Shown: positions 35,801 through 45,512 of the stretch, one piece after another
How the letters are laid out: the number at the start of each line of letters is the position of its first letter
Position numbering within the stretch: position 1 is the first letter of the stretch
DNA from: Arcicella sp040387735
GTDB lineage: Bacteria > Bacteroidota > Bacteroidia > Cytophagales > Spirosomataceae
DNA: 63,691 bases
Assembly: GCA_040387735.1 (NCBI GenBank)
Contig: JAZKDE010000106.1
Coordinates: 1-63,691, forward strand
Direction: 5' to 3'
Program-made: the position numbers and the translations under genes
Notes under the pieces: model-generated
Told to the model about the DNA's origin: nothing
Seen by the model: only the letters and a program-made list of their open reading frames with translations
Databases searched by the model: none

Positions 35801-38156
35801 AATTCTTGCCATTTTTACGTTGCTCGCTTGTGGTCCAGGTATGGCAGATTATGATGAATTTATGAGTTTTTTCATGCCTGAAAGTGCCAATGCTTCCGTA
35901 CAAAACCAAAAGTACAATTACACTTCTGTATTTTTTTACAATGATAATGAAGGTGAATTATCAAACGATACAGTTGACCTTTGCAAACTTGAAAATATCA
36001 AGGCTTGGATGACATATTGTCAAGGAAAGTTGTCGGAAAAAGAAATTGAAAAAGGTATTTATATTGGGCTAAAAGGCTCAAAACTCCTCGGTTTTTTGAA
36101 AGCAAATAAAAACCAAGCAGCGATTGAATATCTCCAATTTTCGCAAGAAATAGATAAAATTTATACAAAAAATGAAGACTCTTACTTTAATGAAACATCG
36201 GTTGATACCACTGCCTTAGAAAATCTAACGCAAAAAGGATTGATTTTAGCCCAGAAAAATACCAAAGATATTTTTTTGAGAGAAAGAATTGGTTTTCAGT
36301 CGGTTAAATTGTTCTCCATTAATAAACAATATGAGAATGCCATCAGTAGCTACCGTCAGTTTATTGCACCAATTAGTCCTAAAAGTTTTATTTCTGATTG
36401 GGCTTTGATGCGAAAAGCGGAAGCTGAAACTGCTTTAAATCAGACGCAAGAAGCTTATTACGACTTTGCTCAGGTTTTTGACCGTAGTCTTTCGCATCGT
36501 TCTCAGGCGGATTTAGTGGCAAGAGCAAGAATTGATAGTTTTCAAGTGACAAATGAAGTTTTGAAATTCTGTAAAGATGACCACGAAAAAGCGGCTGTTT
36601 ATGCTTTTGCAGGGATAAAACCCGCAACAGATGCGTTAACAATGTTGGAAGAAATGGTAAAAATTGACCCCAAAAATTCAATGATTGAATTGATTATGGC
36701 GAGGGAAATTAACAAAAATGAAAAGTATTATTACGACCAAAATTACGGTTATAATTATTATTCAGATGAAGATTCTACCAGTACCATTGAAGCACGAAAA
36801 AAAGCGACTGATTATTGGTCAAAATTGAAAAATTTTTCGGTAATATGTGCTGAAAACCAAAACCTTCCAAAGACTGGTTTTTGGGAAGTAGCTTCTGCTT
36901 ATATGGAATACATACAGGGGGATTTTACGAAATCGGAAGAATTTTTATCCCAAGCCAAAGCCGTTAATACTACCAATAATGGCTTGAAAAATCAGATATT
37001 ATTGCAAGAACTTTTATTGATAACTAAGAATGTTACCCAGATAACGCCCGAGGTAGAAATGAATTTTTTGCCAATTCTTGAAAAGTTCTCAAAGCCCAAA
37101 GATTTTAGAATGAGTAATGCGATTTTGGAAGCTTGTAAAACATTATCGTCAAAATATCAAGGTGGACAGGGTAATCAATCATTAGCGGATAAGAAAGGCT
37201 GGTTGTCAGGTTGTAGTAGTAATCAAAAATCAGAAAAAATATTGGTAAATGTGCCTCATGCTATTGCAAAAGCATATTTAGTAACTATGTTGACCACAAC
37301 ACAAGTAAATATTGGGGAAGAATACGGTGGTTTTGAATCTCAAAAAGATATGTTTAATATTGAAGATACTACTTCATTGGCGACGATTGAAAAAGTGATT
37401 AGTTATTTTTCTGAAACCAATAAATCTGATTTTGACAAGCGTCTGCAAAAATTGGTCGGCTTTGATAATGACCACTTATTTGTGTTAATGGGCAGACGAG
37501 CGATGGATGAAAATAATTACAAAAAAGCTGAAGAAGCGTTCGGGAAAGTATCCGCAAGTTTTTGGGAAATGGATGATTGGAAGCTTTATTTTAATGAAAA
37601 TCCATTTTTTATTTCGCCAAAGTATAACAAAGAAGAACCAAATAAAAATTATAACGCTCATACCTTCGCAAAGCGAATGACTGAATTAGAAGCTAATTTA
37701 AAAGCTAATCCTAATGATGGTGAAAGTGCGTATTTGTTGGGCTGTGGCGCATATAATACTACTTGGCACGGAAATTCTTGGGTTTTGAGAAGACATTATT
37801 GGAGCAGCACAGAAGTTAACGAATATTCAAAAACCAACTTCAACAAGGATTATTATAACGTTTCTAAAGCACAAGGATTCTTTATGCAGGCCATGAAATC
37901 GACAAATTCTGAAGTAGCTGCGAAAGCGTGTTTTGGAGTAGCTCAGTGTGAATTGGCAAATTATAACGTATTTGTTTATACCCAAGAAGCTAAGCCTGAT
38001 GAATCTCCTGAAGATTTTGAATTAAGAATGGCAAAACTTCGTGAAAGTAAATATTCATCATTTTTTGCCTTATTGAAAACTAAATACCAAAATACGCAAT
38101 ACCAAAAGCAGGTTTTAGCAGAATGTGGTGATTATAAACTTTTTACAGGTAAATAA
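35754..38156 (+). CDS. Large unknown lipoprotein with TPR-like helices
   Basis: 800 residues from the ATG at 35754 (MNKFNNSFTLTKRSFKILAIF), inside the previous gene's last codons. The signal peptide ends in a lipobox LLAC. The mature part is almost all helical, with scattered TPR-like units (for example YENAISSYRQFIAPISPKSF, AYYDFAQVFDRSLSHRSQAD and NYKKAEEAFGKVSASFWEMDD) and late segments SAYLLGCGAYNTTWHGNSWV and AKACFGVAQCELANYN. I do not recognise a named family. It probably works with the barrel-like lipoprotein upstream on the outer membrane or in the periplasm. A long perfect hairpin follows. Confidence 0.75.
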   Translation: MNKFNNSFTLTKRSFKILAIFTLLACGPGMADYDEFMSFFMPESANASVQNQKYNYTSVFFYNDNEGELSNDTVDLCKLENIKAWMTYCQGKLSEKEIEKGIYIGLKGSKLLGFLKANKNQAAIEYLQFSQEIDKIYTKNEDSYFNETSVDTTALENLTQKGLILAQKNTKDIFLRERIGFQSVKLFSINKQYENAISSYRQFIAPISPKSFISDWALMRKAEAETALNQTQEAYYDFAQVFDRSLSHRSQADLVARARIDSFQVTNEVLKFCKDDHEKAAVYAFAGIKPATDALTMLEEMVKIDPKNSMIELIMAREINKNEKYYYDQNYGYNYYSDEDSTSTIEARKKATDYWSKLKNFSVICAENQNLPKTGFWEVASAYMEYIQGDFTKSEEFLSQAKAVNTTNNGLKNQILLQELLLITKNVTQITPEVEMNFLPILEKFSKPKDFRMSNAILEACKTLSSKYQGGQGNQSLADKKGWLSGCSSNQKSEKILVNVPHAIAKAYLVTMLTTTQVNIGEEYGGFESQKDMFNIEDTTSLATIEKVISYFSETNKSDFDKRLQKLVGFDNDHLFVLMGRRAMDENNYKKAEEAFGKVSASFWEMDDWKLYFNENPFFISPKYNKEEPNKNYNAHTFAKRMTELEANLKANPNDGESAYLLGCGAYNTTWHGNSWVLRRHYWSSTEVNEYSKTNFNKDYYNVSKAQGFFMQAMKSTNSEVAAKACFGVAQCELANYNVFVYTQEAKPDESPEDFELRMAKLRESKYSSFFALLKTKYQNTQYQKQVLAECGDYKLFTGK

Positions 38157-38189
38157 ACTTGCTCAATCACAGCTTTTTTTGATGAAAAT

Positions 38190-38224
38190 AAGCATCACAA
38201 GCATTTCAAATGCTTGTGATGCTT
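38190..38224. terminator. Perfect 17-bp hairpin between convergent genes
   Basis: The arm starting aagcatcacaagcat at 38190 and the arm ending atgcttgtgatgctt at 38224 pair perfectly, with a single-base centre at 38207. It sits between the lipoprotein stop and the metalloprotease stop. No T-tract follows on either strand, so it is a strong hairpin of the 3' end rather than a textbook terminator. Confidence 0.65.
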
Positions 38225-38252
38225 CCTGATTTAATTAATTCTACCGCTTCCT

Positions 38253-41200
38253 TTAATCTCCCAAAGCTAATTTAGCATTCATATTTGAAAATTGTAAACC
38301 TGTCTGGTTACCCACTTCAAGGCAACGTGCTTGTGCGGTATTTGTAGTAATAAAAATGGTATCGTTTGGTCGAATAATGACTAAATCGCCGTTTTGTGGA
38401 ACTCTGCCTACATTCCAAGTCGAAGTATTTTCCCAATTTCCCGAAGTAATACTTGTTATTTCACTGCCCGAAGGAATTACTTTTACCGTTACAATCGGGC
38501 TTTTGTCGGAGATACAAATACTTCCTTGAACCATTTGTGAGCATTGAGCCGTAAAACCTTCTGAACAACGGGGTGAAACTGGCATTGATATTACATTCCC
38601 CGATGAATTGTACCAAGATAAAGTTCCTGCACATCCAGTGGCTGGTAACGTAACCGAATTTCCAAAATTCATATTTACCAAAGTTGGTGAAACATTTGGA
38701 GAAGAAACTGCTGTTAAAACTGCAATACTCGAATAGGCGATTGGCGATGAACCAATTTGTACAACTGCTCTATAATAAGTGGTTGATGAAAGATTGATAA
38801 TTGCGAGTGAAGTTGTGGTATTGGCAATATCAGTTGCAACCGTAAAGTCGGAATTATTAGCAGATTGCCATTTTAAAACACTTCCGTATTGTCCACTAAG
38901 TGTGAGCGTTGTGTTATTATTGCGGTTGGGACAAATGGTTGCACTTCCCGCTATATTTCCTCCCAAGGAAATAGCTTGTTGAATACTAATGGAATAATCT
39001 TCTGCTTCACCGTAATAGTAATTGATGCAAGCGTCTGTTGGTGATGAACCCGATTGACTTCTAATTCTCATGCGGGTTGCACCATTTTGGGCAGATTGCG
39101 GAATGGTGAATATTCCCGTGGATGAAAGCGTAGCCGTTGGCGATTGCCAAACTAATTCACCTGCATCGGCAAAACTGTTATTGTGGTTATAGTCAATCCA
39201 AACACTGTAATATTGGGGATAATATGACGTTCCATAATATGCTGTTGCAGTTACGGAATAAATGCTGTCGCCTTTTAAAGTTGGTGCGGGTAAATTGGTG
39301 AAATCACTAAAATTAAAACTGGAACAATTGGAATTATTGTTGTCTAATAATGTTGCTCCCGCATTTTTCTGTATCTGAACTCGGTTAATGGCAATTTTTG
39401 AAGATGTTGCTGTTGGTGAACAAGCCGAAGTATAAGTTGGAACACAATATGGAATTACTCCCACAGATACAGAACCTGAAACAGTTGCATTTCCACAAAA
39501 TCCAGTTGCAGATACAATCGTGTAAGCCGTTGCTGAGATTGGTTTTACGTAAAAATCGTAAGAATTGGTGGTGATATTAGTAACTGCTATTCCAGTCGAT
39601 AAAGTAAAACTGTATGGTTTTGCACCCGAAAATGTGATTCTTAATAAGGTGCTATCGCCAACGGTTATGGTGCTTTTTCCTACTAAAGTCAAAATTGCAC
39701 TCGCACTTCCGTAACCAAAATTATCGCTTAAATTGCTGATAACGGATGGATTACTTCCAACAACTCTAAGTTTATAAAGACTACTTGCAGGGACGGATGG
39801 AATTGTAATTGAAATGGGACTTTGATTGCCAGTACCTACAATTACGGGCGTTACAGGAAATGAACCGTTGACATCAGAAAGTTCTATATTGAAGACGTTG
39901 TCAATACTCGGAACATAATTGGATGTAAAATTTACGGTTGTAGTATTATTATCGGGACAAAAAGAAGGGATGGTTCCTGAAATGGTAATTGAGTTCAGTA
40001 CATTTATCAAATAATCTTCGGTTTCTCCAGAACTTTGTGTTTCACAGGGGCTATTGACAATCCCATCACCTCTATATCTACTTCTGACTCTAAGCCTCAA
40101 ACTTCCCACTTTTGCACTAATAGGAATGGTAAATGTACTGCTAATTTCAGTTGTTCCATTCATGATATTACCTGAACTTTGATAAACCATTTCGCCTGCA
40201 TCATCAAAGTCATTATCTTGGTTTGTATCAATCCAAATGGCAAGGTGTTGAGGATAATAACCACCCGAATAACCTGTATTCATGGTGAAATTGTAAGTCT
40301 TACCCGCACTCATTTGCGGAGCAATAATACTGGTGAAATTGCCAAAACTATTGAGAGAACAGCCACTGTTGGTATTATTTAGAATGGTTGTATTGCCGTT
40401 TAGAATCTTAAAAATATTGATATTTCCATTCGCTATACAAGCAGAACTATTAGCTGGCCCACAAATTACAGGAGTAGTAAAATTGGGAATTGTTGAGTTG
40501 TAGGTGGTTTTTGAATTGGAAGGCTTTACTCGATAATAGTATTTTGTATTACGAGCTACTTCTGTATCAGTAAAACTTGTAACATTCGCATCGACGCCAC
40601 CAATCGGAATAAAACCATCCGTTGCCGATGTTGAAGAACGTTCAATAATATAGCCCGTTTCAACTGTAGAATTATCCGTCCAAGTAATGACAATTCCCAA
40701 AGAAACATCCGCCGATAGAGAAGTTAAAACGAGATTTGAAGGAGCTGTTTGAGCCGTTTCTGCACAGTCGAGCGTATAAGCATTATTTGGATTGGAACTT
40801 GGCGTATTATTCACAGCCAAAGCGGCATTCATTCTGATGTATTGGAGTGGAGTAATCGTTTGTTTTGTACAAAAATAATAACTCATCACGTTGGTTGGAG
40901 ATGGAATAAAATGGTCGCCGTTGGCATCTACGGCAGTAATTCCTAATCCTGTACTATTACAACCTGATAGTTGTCCATTGCTCAAATTATAAGAATCAGC
41001 GGGAGTATCACAAATGAAATCGCCGGTTGTTAAGCAATTTGCGGATAGTCTTGGGGCAGTTTCAGTGTTATTTCGAGTAACTAATTCTCTCGAAGGAATG
41101 GTTACGGCATCACTATTATTGAATGTATGAGCTAAGTTGAAATAATGTCCTAATTCGTGAATTAAAGTTTTCCCATCATTGGCCTGTCCATTTAAAACAA

Positions 41201-41708
41201 AAGTTCGGTTATTGGTTTTACTTTGGGTCATTCCGAAAGAAAAGCCACCAACTCCACCGAGACTATTGCTAAAATAAATGTTGTGAGCATTATTTACATT
41301 GTTTGCATTAGAAATTGAATCCCGATTGAAACCGTTGGTATCCCAATTATACATCGCCGTTTTATTGATGTAATTGGGAACGTTTGCGGGCGTACCACAA
41401 ATATAAAACTGAATACCAGAATTGATGAAATATTGATTAGCGATGGCGACAGCATTGTTAAACGCTGCCATATTCAAATTGGTTACTCCAGCATCAGTTC
41501 TTACAAAATGAGGTTTTACGGCAATGTAGGTGGGAGGGGAGCCAGCGAGATTTTGTTTGGAAAAATGACTGTATTGTTGAATTAATTGTTGAGAAATGGC
41601 TTCTTGTTCTTTACCAATATTTTCATTTCCACAAGGTAATTGGGCAAATGCGGATTGAAACTGTACAAGCAAAAATAATAGAATAATGGCGGTTCTAAGT
41701 ACTTTCAT
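38253..41708 (-). CDS. Secreted M43-type zinc metalloprotease with FN3, GEVED and C-terminal repeat domains
   Basis: A 1151-residue exported protease (signal peptide MKVLRTAIILLFLLVQFQSAFAQ). The zinc motif HELGHYFNLAHTF lies at about residues 183-195, with a later Met-turn PTNVMSYYFC, as in pappalysin-like M43 enzymes. Then come a fibronectin type III domain (about 320-405), a GEVED domain (SGETEDYLINV), an Ig/PKD-like stretch, a second GEVED domain (YYGEAEDYSISI) and a final 'SGNWENTSTWNVGRVPQNGD' domain. No recognisable T9SS type A or B sorting domain ends the protein (it stops at ...NAKLALGD), which is odd for this architecture. The likely role is degradation of extracellular protein. Confidence 0.85.
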   Translation of the reverse strand: MKVLRTAIILLFLLVQFQSAFAQLPCGNENIGKEQEAISQQLIQQYSHFSKQNLAGSPPTYIAVKPHFVRTDAGVTNLNMAAFNNAVAIANQYFINSGIQFYICGTPANVPNYINKTAMYNWDTNGFNRDSISNANNVNNAHNIYFSNSLGGVGGFSFGMTQSKTNNRTFVLNGQANDGKTLIHELGHYFNLAHTFNNSDAVTIPSRELVTRNNTETAPRLSANCLTTGDFICDTPADSYNLSNGQLSGCNSTGLGITAVDANGDHFIPSPTNVMSYYFCTKQTITPLQYIRMNAALAVNNTPSSNPNNAYTLDCAETAQTAPSNLVLTSLSADVSLGIVITWTDNSTVETGYIIERSSTSATDGFIPIGGVDANVTSFTDTEVARNTKYYYRVKPSNSKTTYNSTIPNFTTPVICGPANSSACIANGNINIFKILNGNTTILNNTNSGCSLNSFGNFTSIIAPQMSAGKTYNFTMNTGYSGGYYPQHLAIWIDTNQDNDFDDAGEMVYQSSGNIMNGTTEISSTFTIPISAKVGSLRLRVRSRYRGDGIVNSPCETQSSGETEDYLINVLNSITISGTIPSFCPDNNTTTVNFTSNYVPSIDNVFNIELSDVNGSFPVTPVIVGTGNQSPISITIPSVPASSLYKLRVVGSNPSVISNLSDNFGYGSASAILTLVGKSTITVGDSTLLRITFSGAKPYSFTLSTGIAVTNITTNSYDFYVKPISATAYTIVSATGFCGNATVSGSVSVGVIPYCVPTYTSACSPTATSSKIAINRVQIQKNAGATLLDNNNSNCSSFNFSDFTNLPAPTLKGDSIYSVTATAYYGTSYYPQYYSVWIDYNHNNSFADAGELVWQSPTATLSSTGIFTIPQSAQNGATRMRIRSQSGSSPTDACINYYYGEAEDYSISIQQAISLGGNIAGSATICPNRNNNTTLTLSGQYGSVLKWQSANNSDFTVATDIANTTTSLAIINLSSTTYYRAVVQIGSSPIAYSSIAVLTAVSSPNVSPTLVNMNFGNSVTLPATGCAGTLSWYNSSGNVISMPVSPRCSEGFTAQCSQMVQGSICISDKSPIVTVKVIPSGSEITSITSGNWENTSTWNVGRVPQNGDLVIIRPNDTIFITTNTAQARCLEVGNQTGLQFSNMNAKLALGD

Positions 41709-41775
41709 AATTGAGTAATTTTAAGTGTGGTTTTATCGTAAAATTACACATTTATTAAGTTTCACTTTCATGATT

Positions 41776-41783
41776 TAAGTTTG
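41776..41783 (+). promoter_or_regulatory. Candidate -7 promoter box upstream of the two-cassette ATPase
   Basis: TAAGTTTG matches TAnnTTTG; a TTTA sits 21 bp upstream in place of the -33 TTTG. It lies 112 bp before the ATG at 41895. Chance occurrence is possible in AT-rich DNA. Confidence 0.28.
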
Positions 41784-41894
41784 GTTTCTAATATTTTTTT
41801 AAAAAATACGAAGAGAAATTGTCTTCAAGATGGTGTTTCTAAATGAAATTTATGCCGTAACTTGGTTGTCAAAACAACAGAAATACCTTTAGAA

Positions 41895-43136
41895 ATGCCG
41901 AATCACTACGCAATTTTTCTCTATAACGAAGTCAATAAACAGCCTTTTATCCAACAAATATTGTCTAAAAAGGCAAAAGGGGTATTTGAAATATTTAACG
42001 CATTAGAAGGATTGCTTTTCTCCAAAATTACCATTGATGAGGTTTTAGATGATGAAAATCGTCATGGTTTCACCAAGGTTACGGAGTCTTTGAATAGAAG
42101 TTTGAAGTCAATGTCGAGTGGTGAGCAAAAAAAGGCATTATTGAATTATTTAATGACGCAAAAGGTTGATTTTATCATCTTGGATAACCCGTTCGATAAT
42201 CTTGATATTGCTGCCAGAGAATCGCTACAAAACCAATTATGTGAAAGGGAAAACGAAGTTGTTTTTATTCAAATTCTTCATCGAAAAAGGGATTTATTAC
42301 CTTTTATAACCAATATCCTCAGCCTCCAAAAAGACGATAAATTAGTCTATCATCAAGATTATCAAGCATTTGATAAATATCATTCAGATTTGGATGATTA
42401 TTTATTGGGTACAATTCCGCCGACTACTTTTAGGTATGATTTGCAAAATGAAGCATTGATTGAGTTTTATAACGTTAGTGTGAGTTATAACGAAAAACCC
42501 ATTTTAAATCAGATAACTTGGACAATTTGTAAAGGGGAATTTTGGCATTTAATTGGGCCAAATGGCTCTGGGAAAACTACCATTCTTTCGATGATAACGG
42601 GGGATAATCCTAAAGGCTATGGACAAAATTTAATCTTATTTGGTAAGAAAAAAGGCTCAGGCGAAAGTGTTTGGGCAATAAAAGATAAAATTGGCTATGT
42701 AACGCCCAGCATGACCGATCTGTTTAGTTCTAATCATACACTGGAACAAATGATTATTTCGGGTTTTTATGATTCCATCGGATTGTACGTAAATCCTTCC
42801 GATTTACACGTGAAATACGCCAGAGAATGGCTTTTGTTAGTGGGAATGGCAAATATTGCAAATAAACCTTTTTGTTTTCTTTCTTCGGGACAACAGCGAT
42901 TAGCATTGGTGATTCGTGCCATGATAAAACATCCCCCATTACTGATTTTAGATGAAGCGATTGCAGGTTTAGACGACCATAATACATCATTGGTCGTGTC
43001 ATTAATCAATAAAATTGCGAATGAAACGGCGACGACAATTTTGTACGTTTCGCACCGTAGCGAAGAAGGATTATTTCCAAGAAATATATTTGAATTAACG
43101 CCTTCGGAAAGTGGTTCTGAGGGGAAAGTTAGGTAG
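41895..43136 (+). CDS. Tandem ABC ATPase with degenerate first cassette (ModF-like)
   Basis: 413 residues from the ATG at 41895; a TTG at 41862 would add 11 residues. The second cassette (about 195-410) is complete: Walker A LIGPNGSGKTTILSM, Q-loop region YVTPSM, signature FLSSGQQRLALVIRA, Walker B LLILDEAIAGLDDH and a switch His in LYVSHRSEE. The first cassette (about 1-180) keeps a signature-like SMSSGEQKKALL and a Walker B-like FIILDNPFDNLD but has no Walker A. No membrane partner is adjacent. The layout recalls E. coli ModF, a two-cassette protein without a permease. The role is unknown; the first half may be regulatory. Confidence 0.8.
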   Translation: MPNHYAIFLYNEVNKQPFIQQILSKKAKGVFEIFNALEGLLFSKITIDEVLDDENRHGFTKVTESLNRSLKSMSSGEQKKALLNYLMTQKVDFIILDNPFDNLDIAARESLQNQLCERENEVVFIQILHRKRDLLPFITNILSLQKDDKLVYHQDYQAFDKYHSDLDDYLLGTIPPTTFRYDLQNEALIEFYNVSVSYNEKPILNQITWTICKGEFWHLIGPNGSGKTTILSMITGDNPKGYGQNLILFGKKKGSGESVWAIKDKIGYVTPSMTDLFSSNHTLEQMIISGFYDSIGLYVNPSDLHVKYAREWLLLVGMANIANKPFCFLSSGQQRLALVIRAMIKHPPLLILDEAIAGLDDHNTSLVVSLINKIANETATTILYVSHRSEEGLFPRNIFELTPSESGSEGKVR

Positions 43137-43163
43137 ATACAAGCAGTTGGCTTGTATCTACCT
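43131..43163. terminator. Perfect 14-bp hairpin overlapping the ATPase stop codon
   Basis: The arms aggtagatacaagc (43131-43144) and gcttgtatctacct (43150-43163) pair perfectly. The ATPase stop codon (43134-43136) lies inside the left arm, and the rluA-type gene ends 5 bp beyond the right arm. It can serve both convergent transcripts; T-tracts are missing. Confidence 0.65.
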
Positions 43164-43168
43164 AATGG

Positions 43169-44086
43169 CTAAAATAACCACAAAAATTTCTTTGGAATTG
43201 GGGTTTCGAAATACATTTCTTCGTTAGTCATTGGGTGAATGAATGACAAAACCCAAGCATGAAGTCCCAAACGACCAATTGGGTCAGTTTTAGAACCATA
43301 TTTTTCATCGCCCACAATTGGATTTCCGAGGTCTTTCATGTGTACACGAATTTGGTTTTTCCGCCCAGTTTCTAAATTAACCTTCAAAAGGGAGTGTTCT
43401 TCGGTAGCTTTTAGTGTTTCGTAGTGCGTAATAGCGTGCTTCCCGTGGTCTGGGTTATTGGTTGAGTAAACAGTAAGTGCTTTGTTTTCAACTAAGTAAG
43501 ATTCAATTGTTCCCTCTGAATTTCTTACTTGACCTTCCGTTACCGCCAAATAAGTCCGCTCTTGAATGGTTGCATTCCAAGATTCCTGTAATAGTTTTTG
43601 AACCTTCTCGCTTTTGGCAAACATCATCAAACCAGAAGTTTCACGGTCGAGTCGGTGAACCACAAATATTCTATTTCTCGGATCTTCCTTCTTGATATGA
43701 TCACTCAAAATACTGTACGCATTGTGCAGTTTTTGTTTTTCAGTGGCAATCGAAAGCGTTCCTTCTTGTTTTTCAATGATGATTAAATGTTGGTCTTCAA
43801 AAATGATTTTTAAGCCACGATACCTTTGTTCTTGGGGAGCTTTACCATCTTTAATACTGACAATTTGCTTCGGTTTTAGAATGTGGTTAAACTGCGTAAC
43901 CGCCCGATTATCAACTAATACTTGTTTATCTCTTAGAATAGCTTTTACATTATGACGACTTTTTTTAGGCATTTTTGCCAATAAAAAAGTCAATAACTGT
44001 ACATCTTCGGTAACTTCAAATTGGTTTTCTGCTTGCTTCTTTTCTTTAGGATGAGTTATTTTATCCTCTTTTTCAAATTCTCTCAT
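43169..44086 (-). CDS. RluA-family 23S rRNA/tRNA pseudouridine synthase
   Basis: A 305-residue pseudouridine synthase. An S4-like RNA-binding domain lies at about 25-85 (LLTFLLAKMPKKSRHNVKAILRDKQVLVDN). The catalytic Asp is in VVHRLDRETSGLMMFAKS (about 142). The conserved KNQIRVHMKDLGNPIVGDEKYG and LGLHAWVLSFIHPMT motifs follow. The very charged N-terminus (about 1-20) precedes the S4 domain. Which uridine it modifies cannot be told without phylogeny. It converges on the two-cassette ATPase and diverges from the VWA gene. Confidence 0.9.
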   Translation of the reverse strand: MREFEKEDKITHPKEKKQAENQFEVTEDVQLLTFLLAKMPKKSRHNVKAILRDKQVLVDNRAVTQFNHILKPKQIVSIKDGKAPQEQRYRGLKIIFEDQHLIIIEKQEGTLSIATEKQKLHNAYSILSDHIKKEDPRNRIFVVHRLDRETSGLMMFAKSEKVQKLLQESWNATIQERTYLAVTEGQVRNSEGTIESYLVENKALTVYSTNNPDHGKHAITHYETLKATEEHSLLKVNLETGRKNQIRVHMKDLGNPIVGDEKYGSKTDPIGRLGLHAWVLSFIHPMTNEEMYFETPIPKKFLWLF

Positions 44087-44230
44087 ATTCTATATTTTTT
44101 TCGAACGTAAAGGTAAGAAAATTAAGGCTTATTTTCTCTGAATAGTGTGATGAGTCAGGTACTTACCAATAAAAATTGATGTTTACCAAATAAAAGTATC
44201 CGAAAGGTAATCGTACATGATGGAAAAACC

Positions 44231-44263
44231 AGATTTATCAACTATTTGAAATTTGATAAATCT
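44231..44263. promoter_or_regulatory. Perfect 11-bp inverted repeat in the rluA-type/VWA divergent gap
   Basis: The arms agatttatcaa (44231-44241) and ttgataaatct (44253-44263) pair perfectly with an 11-base centre. It lies about 90 bp upstream of the VWA start and about 145 bp upstream of the rluA-type start. It could be an operator for a dimeric regulator or a small hairpin; no regulator is nearby. Confidence 0.4.
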
Positions 44264-44352
44264 ATTTCAATAATATGTAACACCTTTTCGTTATTTTCGC
44301 ATTAATAACGATTTTAGACAACACAAAACGGAAATTTTCCCATTCGGGCAAT

Positions 44353-45312
44353 ATGAATTTAACCTCAGAATTTAGTACAACTGAACAGTGGTTTTTAGTA
44401 ATATTCTTCATTTTATACCTCATTTATCTTGGTCGTATATTTTGGATTGCTCGGCGATTGGATGTTTCTGCGGGGTCGAGTGTTTTGAAATTCTTATTAA
44501 GAAGTGTTTATTTTGGTTTGTTATTATTAGCGTTATTAAATCCATCTTTTGGAGAATTGAAGGGAACAGTAAAAGCTCAGGGGAAAGATATTTTTCTGCT
44601 AATTGATGTTTCAAAATCAATGGATGCGACTGATATTCAGCCGAGTAGAATTGAAAAAGCTAAGTTTGAGATTAATCGTTTCATTAATCATTTTGATAAA
44701 GACCGAGTTGGATTAATTGTTTTTTCGGAAGATGCTTTTGTTCTGTCTCCATTGACGTTTGACAGAAATGCGATTAATCTTTTTGTTCCCAAAATAAATA
44801 CTAATTTACTGCCTGGTGGTGGTACAAACTTTACGCCTGCTCTGGAATTGGCGGTTAGTAAATTGTCAAAAACAAAATCAAAAACTCAGTCGAAAGTAAT
44901 TATATTAATCAGTGATGGTGAAAACTTTGGGGGTGATAATAAACCACTCATTTCACAAATTCGACAAAAAGGCATAAACTTTTTTGTGGTGGGCGTTGGA
45001 ACGGCCAACGGAATTACGCTTCGGGATGGGAAAAGCTTTAAAAAAGATGAAAATGGAAATATCGTCGTGACAAAGTTGGCCTCTGCATCTTTGAAAAAAA
45101 TTGCCGCCGATACTCGGGGGAATTATCTGGAAATTAATACTGTCTCGAATAGTTTTAATGAATTGATAACTAAGGTAGAAGATATTTCAACTAACCTCAT
45201 TGACGAACGTCAAATAGATGTAATCGCAAATAAATATTTTTATTTTCTAATCATTGCATTATTTTTGCTCGGAATTGATGTATTCTTTACCATCAGAACG
45301 TTTCAATTATAG
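44353..45312 (+). CDS. VWA-domain membrane protein (Bat-like)
   Basis: A 319-residue inner-membrane protein with an N-terminal membrane helix (QWFLVIFFILYLIYLGRIFWI), a second helix (LLRSVYFGLLLLALLNPSF), a von Willebrand A domain (about 75-265) and a C-terminal helix (YFYFLIIALFLLGIDVFF). The MIDAS metal site is intact: DVSKSMDAT (DxSxS), GGGTNFTPAL (Thr) and ISDGENFGGD (Asp). This matches BatA/BatB of the Bacteroides aerotolerance operon. Here it stands with a single TPR gene and no second VWA, no BatD and no MoxR ATPase in the window. The C-terminus FTIRTFQL ends close to the third helix. Confidence 0.85.
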   Translation: MNLTSEFSTTEQWFLVIFFILYLIYLGRIFWIARRLDVSAGSSVLKFLLRSVYFGLLLLALLNPSFGELKGTVKAQGKDIFLLIDVSKSMDATDIQPSRIEKAKFEINRFINHFDKDRVGLIVFSEDAFVLSPLTFDRNAINLFVPKINTNLLPGGGTNFTPALELAVSKLSKTKSKTQSKVIILISDGENFGGDNKPLISQIRQKGINFFVVGVGTANGITLRDGKSFKKDENGNIVVTKLASASLKKIAADTRGNYLEINTVSNSFNELITKVEDISTNLIDERQIDVIANKYFYFLIIALFLLGIDVFFTIRTFQL

Positions 45313-45512
45313 CCCTTCTTTTTAGTGTCCTTTCTGCATCTGGTATTTTTATTGGTTATCTATTATATTAATTGATAATTTTTATTTTGACTTAACTATC
45401 TAAAAACATAAACTCAATAATTTTTTACATATTTCTCTGGATAATTGATAATAGCTCATTCACGAAAGTAAATATTCGGAATAAAGCTACGTTAGATGCA
45501 CAGAGAGCTTAT

